Positions 49,647 through 58,400 of a stretch of DNA of 64,000 nucleotides are shown here, piece after piece. Within the stretch, counting starts at the first letter, position 1, and each line of letters begins with the position of its first letter. The stretch is from Microbacterium hydrocarbonoxydans (GTDB lineage Bacteria > Actinomycetota > Actinomycetes > Actinomycetales > Microbacteriaceae). The DNA lies in assembly GCF_000956475.1 (NCBI RefSeq), contig NZ_JYJB01000005.1:124001-188000 (forward strand), given 5' to 3'. Under the pieces are notes generated by a model. It saw only the letters and a list, made by a program, of their open reading frames with translations. It was not told the DNA's origin and searched no databases. The position numbers and the translations under genes were made by a program.

Positions 49647-49714
49647 GACGTCAGCCTCCCGCCGCGGATTGCCCTCCCGATCACGGGTTTCCGCGGAGCG
49701 GGGGCGTCGCGCTG

Positions 49715-49720
49715 TATAGG
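49715..49720 (+). promoter_or_regulatory. -10 element of CHAT/TPR operon
   Basis: TATAGG lies 9 bp before the first ATG (49730) of the four-gene operon. Transcription would start within a few bases of the ATG, giving a leaderless or near-leaderless mRNA. I see no convincing -35. Confidence 0.4.
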
Positions 49721-49729
49721 CTGGCGGTC

Positions 49730-51046
49730 ATGAGCGCCACCGACCTCTCCTCCGAGGCGCCCTCCCCCGAGAAGGCCGCGGCCTCCCGTCCGCGCGCGCA
49801 GGTGATCAGCCAGGCCTGGATGGAGCTCGGCCCCGGTGTCGCTCCGCTGAGCAACGGATCAGGGCGCCCGCTGGCCCGCACCCTGAAGCTGATCCTCGAT
49901 CCGCTGGTGATCCGGCCCGTGCAGAACCCCGCTCTCGCCGGCGGCTCGCTGACGGAGTCCGCCGCGGCCGAGCTCCGCGCCCGCATCCGCGCGGCGGGCA
50001 GCGAGCTCTCGGCCGCATCCTCCTGGTTCCTCGAGCTGAAGGCGGCACGGCGCAGGCTGCGGATCACCGACGGCAACCCGCAGGAGAAGTACTTCCAGCG
50101 CTGCTACGAGCTGGCGCGCACCGCGGGTGCTCCGTCCGACGGGGCGGATGCCGTCGCCGCCGAGGTCGTCGCGGAGATCGCCCAGGCGTCCGGCGACTCG
50201 CTGCTCGCTCACATGCGCCGGATCCTCGCCGACGAAGAACATGCTGCGCGGCTCGGCCGCGAGCTCGCGGATGCCTGGGACCGGCGGCCCGAGGCCGCAG
50301 CGCCCCCGCCCTCGCCTGACGCCGTCGCCGCAGCCCTCGACGCCTCCCCAGCGGGCGCGGCGTGCGCGCCCTTCGCTGATCTCGTCGACCGTGCCGCAGG
50401 AACGGCCTCCGGTCGAGCCCTGGGCGAAGAGGGCGCAGCGCACGCGCTCGGACTCACCCGGCATCCGATTCCCCCCGTGCCACAGCTCGGCGAGACCGCC
50501 TCGAAACGCGACCTTCCGCCGCCCTTCGACCGGTCGATCTTCGAGCGGCTGTTCGCCGCGCTCTCGGGCGGCGTGCCGCCCGAGCTCGGTGTCGACGCCG
50601 AGGGACTGCTCGCCGAGGAGATCATCCGCTCCGCGCGCGCGTGGCAGCTCGGCGAGGAGGAGAGCCGGGTGGCGATGCTGCTCGGGACGGAGGCGAGCAG
50701 CGCGCTCGAGCAGGGCGGCACGGTGCAGTCCTCCGCGGCTCACCGGCTGCTGGCGGCACGCTGGCATCGCGAGGCCTACGTGCGGCGAGCACTGCGGATG
50801 CCCGACGGACTGAGCGGAGTGCCCGCTCCCATCATCGACGACGTGCGCTCGGTGCGCCGCGCCTACCTGCGGCGGCTCTGGGTTCGCCTGCACGGCAGGG
50901 AGCTGCGCGATCAGGGCATCGAGGGCGCCGACGTGTGGGACGTCCTCGACGGTGTGCTGCGCTCGGTCGTGATGGATCAGCGCCAGCGCCTGAAGACGGC
51001 CATGATCCGCGGCGCCGGCGCCCGGGAAGCGACGGAGGCGGCATGA
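49730..51046 (+). CDS. Unrecognised protein A of the CHAT/TPR operon
   Basis: A 438-residue soluble, largely helical protein that I do not recognise. There is no signal peptide or membrane segment. A low-complexity Pro/Ala stretch at about residues 185-200 separates an N-terminal helical half (SSWFLELKAARRRLRITDGNPQEKYFQRCYELA) from a C-terminal half with EEIIRSARAWQLGEEESRVAMLL and a basic helix VRRAYLRRLWVRLHGRELRD. It is the first gene of a four-gene unit, overlapping the next by ATGA. With TPR and CHAT partners, it could be the protease substrate, an effector or a scaffold; nothing in the sequence decides. Confidence 0.8.
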   Translation: MSATDLSSEAPSPEKAAASRPRAQVISQAWMELGPGVAPLSNGSGRPLARTLKLILDPLVIRPVQNPALAGGSLTESAAAELRARIRAAGSELSAASSWFLELKAARRRLRITDGNPQEKYFQRCYELARTAGAPSDGADAVAAEVVAEIAQASGDSLLAHMRRILADEEHAARLGRELADAWDRRPEAAAPPPSPDAVAAALDASPAGAACAPFADLVDRAAGTASGRALGEEGAAHALGLTRHPIPPVPQLGETASKRDLPPPFDRSIFERLFAALSGGVPPELGVDAEGLLAEEIIRSARAWQLGEEESRVAMLLGTEASSALEQGGTVQSSAAHRLLAARWHREAYVRRALRMPDGLSGVPAPIIDDVRSVRRAYLRRLWVRLHGRELRDQGIEGADVWDVLDGVLRSVVMDQRQRLKTAMIRGAGAREATEAA

Positions 51047-52125
51047 GCGCGCAGATCCGTGTGCAGGGCGATCGTGTGCATCTGTCGTCGGCGGACTCCT
51101 CTCCCGATCGGGTCCCGTTCCGCACCGCGATCGTCGAGGCACGGGGCGGCCTGCTGCACTGGGACCCGACGGAAGCCGTCACGGCCCCGGATGCCGACGT
51201 CGACGACGTCCACGCGGCAACCGCCTGGCTCGCGGAGATCTACGGGCAGGACGTCGCGGACGCCCTGAGCCACGGCACCGACGCGACGCTGCCCGCGGGC
51301 GAGGGAGACCCCGTCGTCATCGATGCCGTGCTGCGACTCGGGCACCTCGCCTGGGCCGGCACGTGGTGGCCGGCCGGCTCACGGGTTCCGGCACTCGACC
51401 CCGCGCTGCTCGCCGCCGAGACCGCTCTGACGACCCACATCGTCGAGCACCTGCTCGATGACGACCAGGCGGTCGAGCGGGCTCTGGCGGATGCCGCGGC
51501 CGCCCCCGCGGCACTGGCCGCTGTGCCCTCGGCACTCGCGATCGACGCCGAGCGGATGCTGTCGGCGCTTTCCGCCCTCGCGGAGGACTACGGGGTCGTG
51601 CTCGACGCGACCCCGGGTCGGAGCATCTCGGGTGCCAGGGAGGAATGGGCTCTCGCAGCGGGCGGCGCGCATGCCTCTCGCGCGGGCGTCGAGGTCGCAT
51701 CGGGCAGCGCACCCGTGCGGTGGGCCGACGTGCCGGCGCAGACCGTGGCCGCAGAGTCCGAGGCGCGGTGGACCATCCGCCAGCACGCGGGCGCCGCAGT
51801 GCTGCACGTCGAGGTGCCGGCCGTCGATTCCCCGCACGCCGGTCGCTCGCTGGTCGCCCGGTTCGGACCGGCGGAACTCGGCACAGAGGTCATTCTCGAA
51901 CGCGGATCGGCGATGTTCCACGGTGAAGCCGAGGTGCCGGCATCCGCCCTGTTCCTCCCCGCAGCCGATCGCACGCTCCGGGTGCACGATCCTCTGCTGA
52001 GCGCCGAGGACGATGGAGCGCCAGAGCCGCTCGACCAGCGCGAGCGCGTGCTCGCGTTCGCCGCCTCTCGGCTGAGCTCGCCCGACGCATCGCTGGCCGA
52101 GCGGGTGGCGGGAGCGCGGGCGTGA
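51043..52125 (+). CDS. Unrecognised protein B of the CHAT/TPR operon
   Basis: A 360-residue soluble protein without a recognised family. The N-terminus is beta-like (IRVQGDRVHLSSADSSPDRVPFRTAIVEARGGLLHWDP); a helical middle (AATAWLAEIYGQDVADALSHG; LAAETALTTHIVEHLL) follows, and a second beta-rich part (ARWTIRQHAGAAVLHVEVPAVD; GRSLVARFGPAELGTEVILERG). There are no obvious catalytic motifs. It overlaps genes on both sides (ATGA at 51043, GTGA at 52122), so it is made in fixed ratio with its neighbours, as expected for complex subunits. Confidence 0.8.
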   Translation: MSAQIRVQGDRVHLSSADSSPDRVPFRTAIVEARGGLLHWDPTEAVTAPDADVDDVHAATAWLAEIYGQDVADALSHGTDATLPAGEGDPVVIDAVLRLGHLAWAGTWWPAGSRVPALDPALLAAETALTTHIVEHLLDDDQAVERALADAAAAPAALAAVPSALAIDAERMLSALSALAEDYGVVLDATPGRSISGAREEWALAAGGAHASRAGVEVASGSAPVRWADVPAQTVAAESEARWTIRQHAGAAVLHVEVPAVDSPHAGRSLVARFGPAELGTEVILERGSAMFHGEAEVPASALFLPAADRTLRVHDPLLSAEDDGAPEPLDQRERVLAFAASRLSSPDASLAERVAGARA

Positions 52126-53753
52126 CCTCGCCCGATGAGCGACCACCGAGCGCCGTGCTCGGTCGCGTCCCTGCGTCACCCCGCTGGAAGGCAGGACGCG
52201 ACCGGAACAACGAGGCCGCCCTCATGCTGCACGCCGGCCGCGTGGATGAGGCCGCGGTCGTCCTCGCCGAGGTGGTCGCACTCACCCGCGTCGACGACGT
52301 CGACGCGGAAGGCCTGGACATGCGGGCCCGGGCGCTGCTGAACCTCGCGGCAGCACACGAGTTCCGGGGCGATCTGGTCGGCGCGCTGCGCACGGCCGAC
52401 GAAGGTCTCGCCGCGGCATCCGACGCTCTCGCGCTGATCGGCGACGAGAGAGCAACGCGCACCGTGCAGCTCAACGGCATGCTGGCGAGGGCGCAGACTC
52501 TCACGCAGATGGACCGTCTGGACGACGCACTAGACGGCATCGCCGCAGCCGAGGCGCTGCTGGATTCGGAGGATCTCGACCAGCGCGAGCTCCTCCGGTT
52601 CTCGGTGCACAACGCCCGCACCGCGGTGCTGATCATGACCGGGCGGCTGCAGGATGCGGAGGACGAGGCGCAGCGCGCTCTCGCGGTCGCGCTCAGCGTC
52701 GGTCCTGCCCTCGCCGGCCACGCATACGCGAACCTCGGCGTGATCGCTCAGCGGACGGGCGACGATGCCGCGGCGCGAGAATACCTGCAGCTCGCGCATC
52801 AGGCGCAGGAGCTCTCGGGCGATGCCACCAGCCGCCAGCACGCGGTGGAGAACCTCGCCCGTGCTGCCATGCAGGAGGGGCGCATGCGGGAGGCGGAAGC
52901 TCTTTTCCGCCAGGCAGCGGACCTCGCCCGGCAGATCGGTCTCACGACGAGGCTCGCGGCCAGCAGGACCGGCCTTGCCGCGGTGCTGCTGCAGTCGGGG
53001 CGGGCATCGGCTGCGGCGAAGGCGCTGCGCGCCCTGCTGGACGAGCTGGACTCGGAAGCGGCGGTGCACGAACGCCTCGAGGCGTACTCGTTCCTCGGAG
53101 ATGCCGAGTCGACCCGCAACCGCTATACGGCCGCCGACGAGGCGTACCGCGCCGCGCTGGAGCTCGCCCGCTCGCCGCACGACCGCGGCAGGATCAACCT
53201 GCGTCGCGCCGAGATGCACGCCGAATGGGCGTCGATGTCGATCACCCCTCGCTCGCGCCTCACCCGCCTCGAGAAGGCGCGCGACCTCGCGATCCCCGTG
53301 CTCCTGGTCACCGAGGCGCTGCGCGACGGCTTCGCGCCGGGTGTCACACGCGAGCGCTGGAGCCTGCAGGTCGCGGCCCCCGCGCGCGAGCTCGCCTTCC
53401 GTCTCGCGCGCACGCTCGGAGACTCGGCGCTGCTGTTCCAGCTGATCGAGAACGCGGCGGCGTCCGTGACGCTGCGGGCGGATGCCCCGACCGACGTCGC
53501 CGTGCTGCTGCCCTTCGAACGTCCGAGCATTCCTGACGACGCGGTTGAGCGAGACGTCCGGGACCACGGCGAGCTGCCCGCGGCCGCCGCCGGGCTGCTC
53601 GGCGGCGAGGGCACGGCATCCGTCCGCTTCGCTCCCCCGCCTCGAGTCGTCGCCGTCCCCGGCGCCGAGCCCGTGCTGGACGAGTGGATCCGCGCTGCCG
53701 AGGCCGAGTACGGCATCCCGCTTCGTTCTGAGACGACGGTGCCCGCATGGTGA
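52122..53753 (+). CDS. Tetratricopeptide-repeat protein of the CHAT operon
   Basis: A 543-residue protein rich in TPR-like helical pairs from about residue 25 to 330: NNEAALMLHAGRVDEAAVVLAEVVAL, RALLNLAAAHEFRGDLVGALRTADEGL, AGHAYANLGVIAQRTGDDAAAREYLQLA, ENLARAAMQEGRMREAEALFRQAADLA and YSFLGDAESTRNRYTAADEAYRAAL. The last 200 residues form a non-TPR helical region. The GTG start overlaps the previous stop (GTGA), and the end overlaps the CHAT gene by 7 bp. TPR arrays next to CHAT proteases usually bind the activator or the substrate; here the modules are on separate proteins. Confidence 0.87.
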   Translation: MTSPDERPPSAVLGRVPASPRWKAGRDRNNEAALMLHAGRVDEAAVVLAEVVALTRVDDVDAEGLDMRARALLNLAAAHEFRGDLVGALRTADEGLAAASDALALIGDERATRTVQLNGMLARAQTLTQMDRLDDALDGIAAAEALLDSEDLDQRELLRFSVHNARTAVLIMTGRLQDAEDEAQRALAVALSVGPALAGHAYANLGVIAQRTGDDAAAREYLQLAHQAQELSGDATSRQHAVENLARAAMQEGRMREAEALFRQAADLARQIGLTTRLAASRTGLAAVLLQSGRASAAAKALRALLDELDSEAAVHERLEAYSFLGDAESTRNRYTAADEAYRAALELARSPHDRGRINLRRAEMHAEWASMSITPRSRLTRLEKARDLAIPVLLVTEALRDGFAPGVTRERWSLQVAAPARELAFRLARTLGDSALLFQLIENAAASVTLRADAPTDVAVLLPFERPSIPDDAVERDVRDHGELPAAAAGLLGGEGTASVRFAPPPRVVAVPGAEPVLDEWIRAAEAEYGIPLRSETTVPAW

Positions 53754-55069
53754 GCGGCTGGCGCGATCTCCCCGACTTCGGCTCCCCGCTGCCCCGCGCG
53801 CGCACCGAGGGCGCCGCCGTGCTGGAAGACCTCCCGGACGGCGAGCGCCCCGTGGCGCGGCTGCGGTTCGTCGATGGCGACGATCTGTTCGTGAGCTGGA
53901 TCTGGGACCATCAGCGCACCGCGCCGAGGATGACCCTGATCGGCCGCGAGCTCGTGGCGCCGGCGCTCGACCGGCTCGCCAAGGCGCTGCCCTCGCCGCT
54001 GCCCGGCGAGAGCGGGATCGAAGCGCTGACCCGTGCTCTCGCCGGCGGCGACCTCGTCGATCCTGAGCGGGAGCAGCAGCTCGCGGTGCTGCTCACCTCG
54101 GCGCTGATCCCGCAGTGGCTGGGTGCCGAGCTCGACGCGCTGGAGGAGGCAGGCCTCCGCCCGCACCTGCGGATCCAGCTGTCCCCGTCGACCGCGCAGC
54201 TGCCGTGGGAGCTGCTCAGCACGTCCGGCGTCGAGCGTGGCATCGACATGGCCGATGCATCCGTCCTGCTGCCGGCCACGCTGCGCAACGATCCCTCGCG
54301 GGCGGTGTCGCCGTGGTCGCCGTCGTCGCCGGTGGTGACGGTGCTGGATCCCGCGGTCCCCGGGTTCTCTGCGACGAGCGAGCTGGGCAGCGTGCTCGGC
54401 ACGATCGCACCCGGCTCGGACCTCGCGCGGGCGATCGACGATCTCGGATGCCGACGGCTGCCGCGCGGCGAGGCGTTCCGCCGAGCGGATGTCGACCGGC
54501 TGGTGCTCGCGCAGGCGCTCGCGGATGCCGGACGCCTGCTGTACCTCGGGCACGTCACGGCCTCGACGCACGCGCTGGATGCGCGGCTGCATCTGTCCGA
54601 CCCTGCGGATGCGCCGGGCGCGACCCCGCCGCTCGGCGCGCATCGCCCGTACTCGGCCGCCGAGATCGCGCTGGGAGCGCCTGGTCTCGAGCCGCTGCGC
54701 GCACCCAACCGCGTCGCGCTGATCGCCTGCGACTCGGGCACCGACATGCGCTTCGCAGAGCCCACAGGGCTCGTCGCGGCGTTCCTGCACCGCGGCGCCG
54801 AATATGTGACGGCCACCCGATGGACCCTGCCCACCGAAGCCGGTCTGCGCAGGCTCGTCCCAGGTCTCGGCGATCGAGCAGAGGGGATGCTGACGGATGC
54901 CGTGATCGCGGTGAACGCCGCGCACGAATCGGATGACCCGATCAGCGCGCTCGGCGCGTGGCAGCGCGAGCAGCGCCGACTGTGGACCTCGACCGGGGAT
55001 CCCCGTCACTCCCCGATCATGTGGGGTGCCTTCGCGACCGCCTGGGCTCCCGAGCCGGTGCTGCTCTGA
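53747..55069 (+). CDS. CHAT-domain caspase-like cysteine protease
   Basis: A 440-residue protein with a C-terminal CHAT (clan CD, caspase/separase-like) domain. LRIQLSPSTAQLPWELLSTSG is the CHAT entry strand with the conserved PWEL motif. The catalytic dyad is His269 in LLYLGHVTAST and Cys328 in VALIACDSGTDM, and AFLHRGAEYVTATRWTLP follows, as in active members. The canonical GHG after His is GHV. The N-terminal 140 residues are beta-rich and family-specific. Start: ATG 53747 or GTG 53750 (the latter gives a GTGA overlap). Known relatives cleave partner proteins after activation. Last gene of the operon. Confidence 0.9.
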   Translation: MVSGWRDLPDFGSPLPRARTEGAAVLEDLPDGERPVARLRFVDGDDLFVSWIWDHQRTAPRMTLIGRELVAPALDRLAKALPSPLPGESGIEALTRALAGGDLVDPEREQQLAVLLTSALIPQWLGAELDALEEAGLRPHLRIQLSPSTAQLPWELLSTSGVERGIDMADASVLLPATLRNDPSRAVSPWSPSSPVVTVLDPAVPGFSATSELGSVLGTIAPGSDLARAIDDLGCRRLPRGEAFRRADVDRLVLAQALADAGRLLYLGHVTASTHALDARLHLSDPADAPGATPPLGAHRPYSAAEIALGAPGLEPLRAPNRVALIACDSGTDMRFAEPTGLVAAFLHRGAEYVTATRWTLPTEAGLRRLVPGLGDRAEGMLTDAVIAVNAAHESDDPISALGAWQREQRRLWTSTGDPRHSPIMWGAFATAWAPEPVLL

Positions 55070-55142
55070 GCTCTGCGGCGTCACGTCGTGCACGTTCGAC
55101 CGCATCGTCCGAGGGCGGGAGCATACCGCTCGGCGCGGACGG

Positions 55143-55217
55143 TTTGTCGGGAGAATTCGCGTTTGTCGGGAGAATCGCGTGGGAGACGCGGGGAACTCAC
55201 TCCGTCGTCCCGACAAA
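55143..55217. repeat. TTTGTCGGGAGAA direct and inverted repeats
   Basis: Two direct copies of TTTGTCGGGAGAAT(T)CGCG (55143-55161, 55162-55179) face an inverted TCCCGACAAA (55208-55217). The second copy and the inverted copy can form a 10-bp hairpin. It lies in the 187-bp gap between the CHAT gene and the PspC-like gene and may terminate the CHAT operon. Confidence 0.75.
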
Positions 55218-55256
55218 GTGCTTCATCTGGACGGGCAGCCAGGGCAGGATGGGTCC

Positions 55257-55436
55257 ATGAACCCTCTCGTGCGCCCCCGGAACGACCGCGTCATCGCCGG
55301 CGTCTGCTCCGCCGTCGCCCGACGATTCGACATGAAGGCGTCGACCGTCCGGCTGCTCAGCGTGCTCCTGGTGCTCTTCGCGGGGCTCTCGCTGTGGGCC
55401 TACGTGCTGCTCTGGATCGTGATCCCGAACGAGTGA
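55257..55436 (+). CDS. Small PspC-domain membrane protein
   Basis: A 59-residue protein consisting only of a PspC domain: PLVRPRNDRVIAGVCSAVARRFDM, then TVRLLSVLLVLFAGLSLWAYVLLWIVIPNE with one long hydrophobic segment. PspC domains take part in envelope-stress sensing. A PspC-like N-terminus seems to be present also in the sensor kinase at the window's end. A weak ribosome-binding site (AGGATGGG) precedes the ATG. The Lhr helicase gene begins 38 bp downstream. Confidence 0.88.
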   Translation: MNPLVRPRNDRVIAGVCSAVARRFDMKASTVRLLSVLLVLFAGLSLWAYVLLWIVIPNE

Positions 55437-55474
55437 ACCGAGCCGATGTCCGTCCCCTCGGCGAAGATGGAGGG

Positions 55475-58400
55475 ATGGGCGATGTGCTCGATCGGTTCAC
55501 CCCCGCCACGCAGGACTGGTTCCGGGGGGCCTTCAGCGCGCCCACACCGGCGCAGGCGGGCGCGTGGGAGGCGATCTCGGCGGGCAAGCATGCGCTCGTG
55601 GTCGCGCCCACAGGCTCCGGCAAGACGCTGTCGGCGTTCCTCTGGGCGATCGACAGCGTGTTCCGCGAGCGGACCATGGGTACAGCCCGCGAGCGGACCA
55701 CGGGCACAGCCCGCGAGCGGATGCAGCTCACGGATGCTGCGCCGAAGAAGAAGGATGCCTCGCGCACCCGCATCCTCTACATCTCGCCGTTGAAGGCGCT
55801 CGGCGTGGATGTCGAGCGCAACCTGCGCTCGCCGCTGATCGGCATCGGCCAGTCGGCGCGGCGTCTGGGCACCACCGCGCCGAGCGTCACGGTCGGCGTG
55901 CGCTCGGGCGACACGACCTCGAGCGACAGACGCAAGCTCGTCGCCGACCCGCCGGACATCCTCATCACGACTCCCGAGTCGCTGTACCTGATGCTCACCA
56001 GCCGCGCGGGTGAGACGCTGCGCGACGTGCACACGGTCATCATCGACGAGGTGCACGCGGTCGCCGCGACCAAACGCGGAGCCCACCTCGCGGTGAGTCT
56101 CGAACGGCTCGATGCGCTGCGCCGCGCGCATGGCGCACAGGATCCCGCCCAGCGCATCGGCTTGTCGGCCACGGTTCGGCCGATCGACGAGGTGGCGCGG
56201 TTCCTCGGGGGTTCCGCCCCCGTCGAGATCGTGGCGCCTCCCGCGTCCAAGACCTTCGAGCTCGGCGTGGTCGTCCCGATGGACGACATGACCAACCCGC
56301 CCCCTCCACCGGGAGTCGCCGCGCCCGTCGATGGCGAGCCGGCGGAGTACAGCGAGGTGACCGGATCCGTCTGGCCGCACGTCGAGGAGGCGATCGTCGA
56401 CCGCATCCTCGAGAACAACTCGACGATCGTCTTCGCGAACTCCCGCCGTCTGGCCGAACGGCTCACCGGGCGGCTGAACGAGATCTACTCGGAGCGGATC
56501 GGCATCGCGCTGCCCGACGCGACCGTCCCGGCCGCGATGATGGCGCAGGCCGGAGCGACAGCCGGCGCCGACCCCGTTCTCGCCAAGGCCCATCACGGCT
56601 CGGTCTCGAAGGAGCAGCGAGCGCAGGTCGAGGAGGAGCTGAAATCCGGGGTCCTCCGCTGCGTCGTCGCGACCAGCAGCCTCGAACTCGGCATCGACAT
56701 GGGTGCCGTCGATCTCGTGATCCAGGTCGAGGCGCCGCCGTCTGCCGCATCCGGGCTGCAGCGCGTAGGACGCGCAGGTCACCAGGTCGGAGAGATCAGT
56801 CGCGCCGCGCTCTTCCCGAAGCATCGAGGCGACGTGCTGCACACCGCGATCGTCACCGAACGGATGCTGGCGGGCAAGATCGAGGCGATCCAGGTGCCGC
56901 GCAATCCGCTCGACATCCTCGCGCAGCAGACGGTGGCCGCCAGCGCCCTCGGCGCGATCAGCGTGGAGGAGTGGTTCGAGACCGTACGGCGCTCGGCCCC
57001 CTTCCAGTCGCTGCCCCGCTCGGCGTACGAGGCCACCCTCGATCTGCTGGCGGGACGCTTCCCCTCCGACGAGTTCGCGGAGCTCCGGCCCCGCCTCGTG
57101 TGGGACCGAGACGCCGGCACCCTGACGGGCCGTCCTGGCGCGCAGCGCATCGCGGTGACCAGCGGAGGGACCATCCCCGATCGTGGGCTGTTCGGGGTGT
57201 TCGTCGCGGGCGAGACCACGGGGGCGCGCGTCGGCGAGCTCGACGAGGAGATGGTCTACGAGTCGCGTGTCGGCGACGTGTTCACATTGGGAACGACGAG
57301 CTGGCGCATCGCCGAGATCACCCACGACAGGGTGAACGTGATCCCCGCATACGGTCAGCCCGGCAAGGTGCCGTTCTGGCATGGCGACGGCATCGGGCGC
57401 CCCTTCGAACTCGGCGAGGCGCTGGGCAGGTTCTCTCGCGAGGTGTCTGCGGCGGCTCCCGAGAAGGCGGCGCAGCGACTCATCGACGCCGGTCTCGACG
57501 AGCAGGCCAGAGCGAACCTGATGGCGCATCTCACCGAGCAGCGCGAAGCCACGGGGACTCTGCCGACCGACCGCACGCTGACTGTGGAGCGCGGCCACGA
57601 CGAGGTCGGCGACTGGCGGGTGATCCTGCATTCCCCATACGGCATGAAGGTGCACGCGCCGTGGGCGCTGGCCATCAACGCGCGCGTGCGCGAGCGGCTG
57701 GGCGTCGAGGGGTCGGCGGTCGCGAGCGACGACGGCATCATCGTGCGGATCCCGGATGCCGACGCCGAGCCGCCCGGCGCCGAGCTGTTCGTGTTCGACC
57801 CCGACGAGCTCGAGCAGCTCGTCACCGAAGAGGTCGGCGGCTCGGCGCTGTTCGCCTCCCGGTTCCGCGAGTGCGCGGCTCGCTCCCTGCTGATGCCGCG
57901 CATGAACCCGAACAAGCGCACGCCGCTGTGGCAGCAGCGTCAGCGCTCGGCCCAGCTGCTCGAGGTGGCGCGCCGGCATCCGACCTTCCCCGTCATCCTG
58001 GAGACCCTGCGCGAGGTGCTGCAGGACGTCTACGACCTGCCGTCGCTGCGCCGGCTCGCGATGTCGATCGCCGACCGGCGGATCCGCCTCGTAGAGACCG
58101 AACCCGCACAGCCCTCGCCCTTCGCGCGCGATCTGCTCTTCGGCTACGTCGGCGCGTTCATGTACGAGGGCGATTCGCCGCTCGCCGAGCGGCGCGCTGC
58201 AGCCCTGTCTGTCGACCCTGCTCTGCTGGGCGAGCTGCTCGGCACGGTCGAGCTCCGCGAGCTGCTCGACCCCGACGTCATCGCGCAGTTCGAGCGCGAG
58301 GCGCAGCGGCTCGATCCCGAACGCCACGCGAGGGGTCTCGAAGGCGCAGCCGATCTGCTGCGAATGCTCGGACCACTCGATGCCGCCGAGATTGCGAGCC

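Noticed and set aside
49730..55069. CHAT/TPR operon considered as a type III-E (Craspase) or gasdermin system
   Set aside because: There is no gRAMP/Cas7-like or CRISPR sequence, and neither protein A nor B shows a gasdermin-like hydrophobic pattern, so only the general CHAT-TPR link is kept.
53123..55216. A 697-codon minus-strand open frame opposite the TPR and CHAT genes
   Set aside because: It covers coding DNA with clear CHAT and TPR motifs on the plus strand; the antisense product is Arg-rich with no domain and no start signal.
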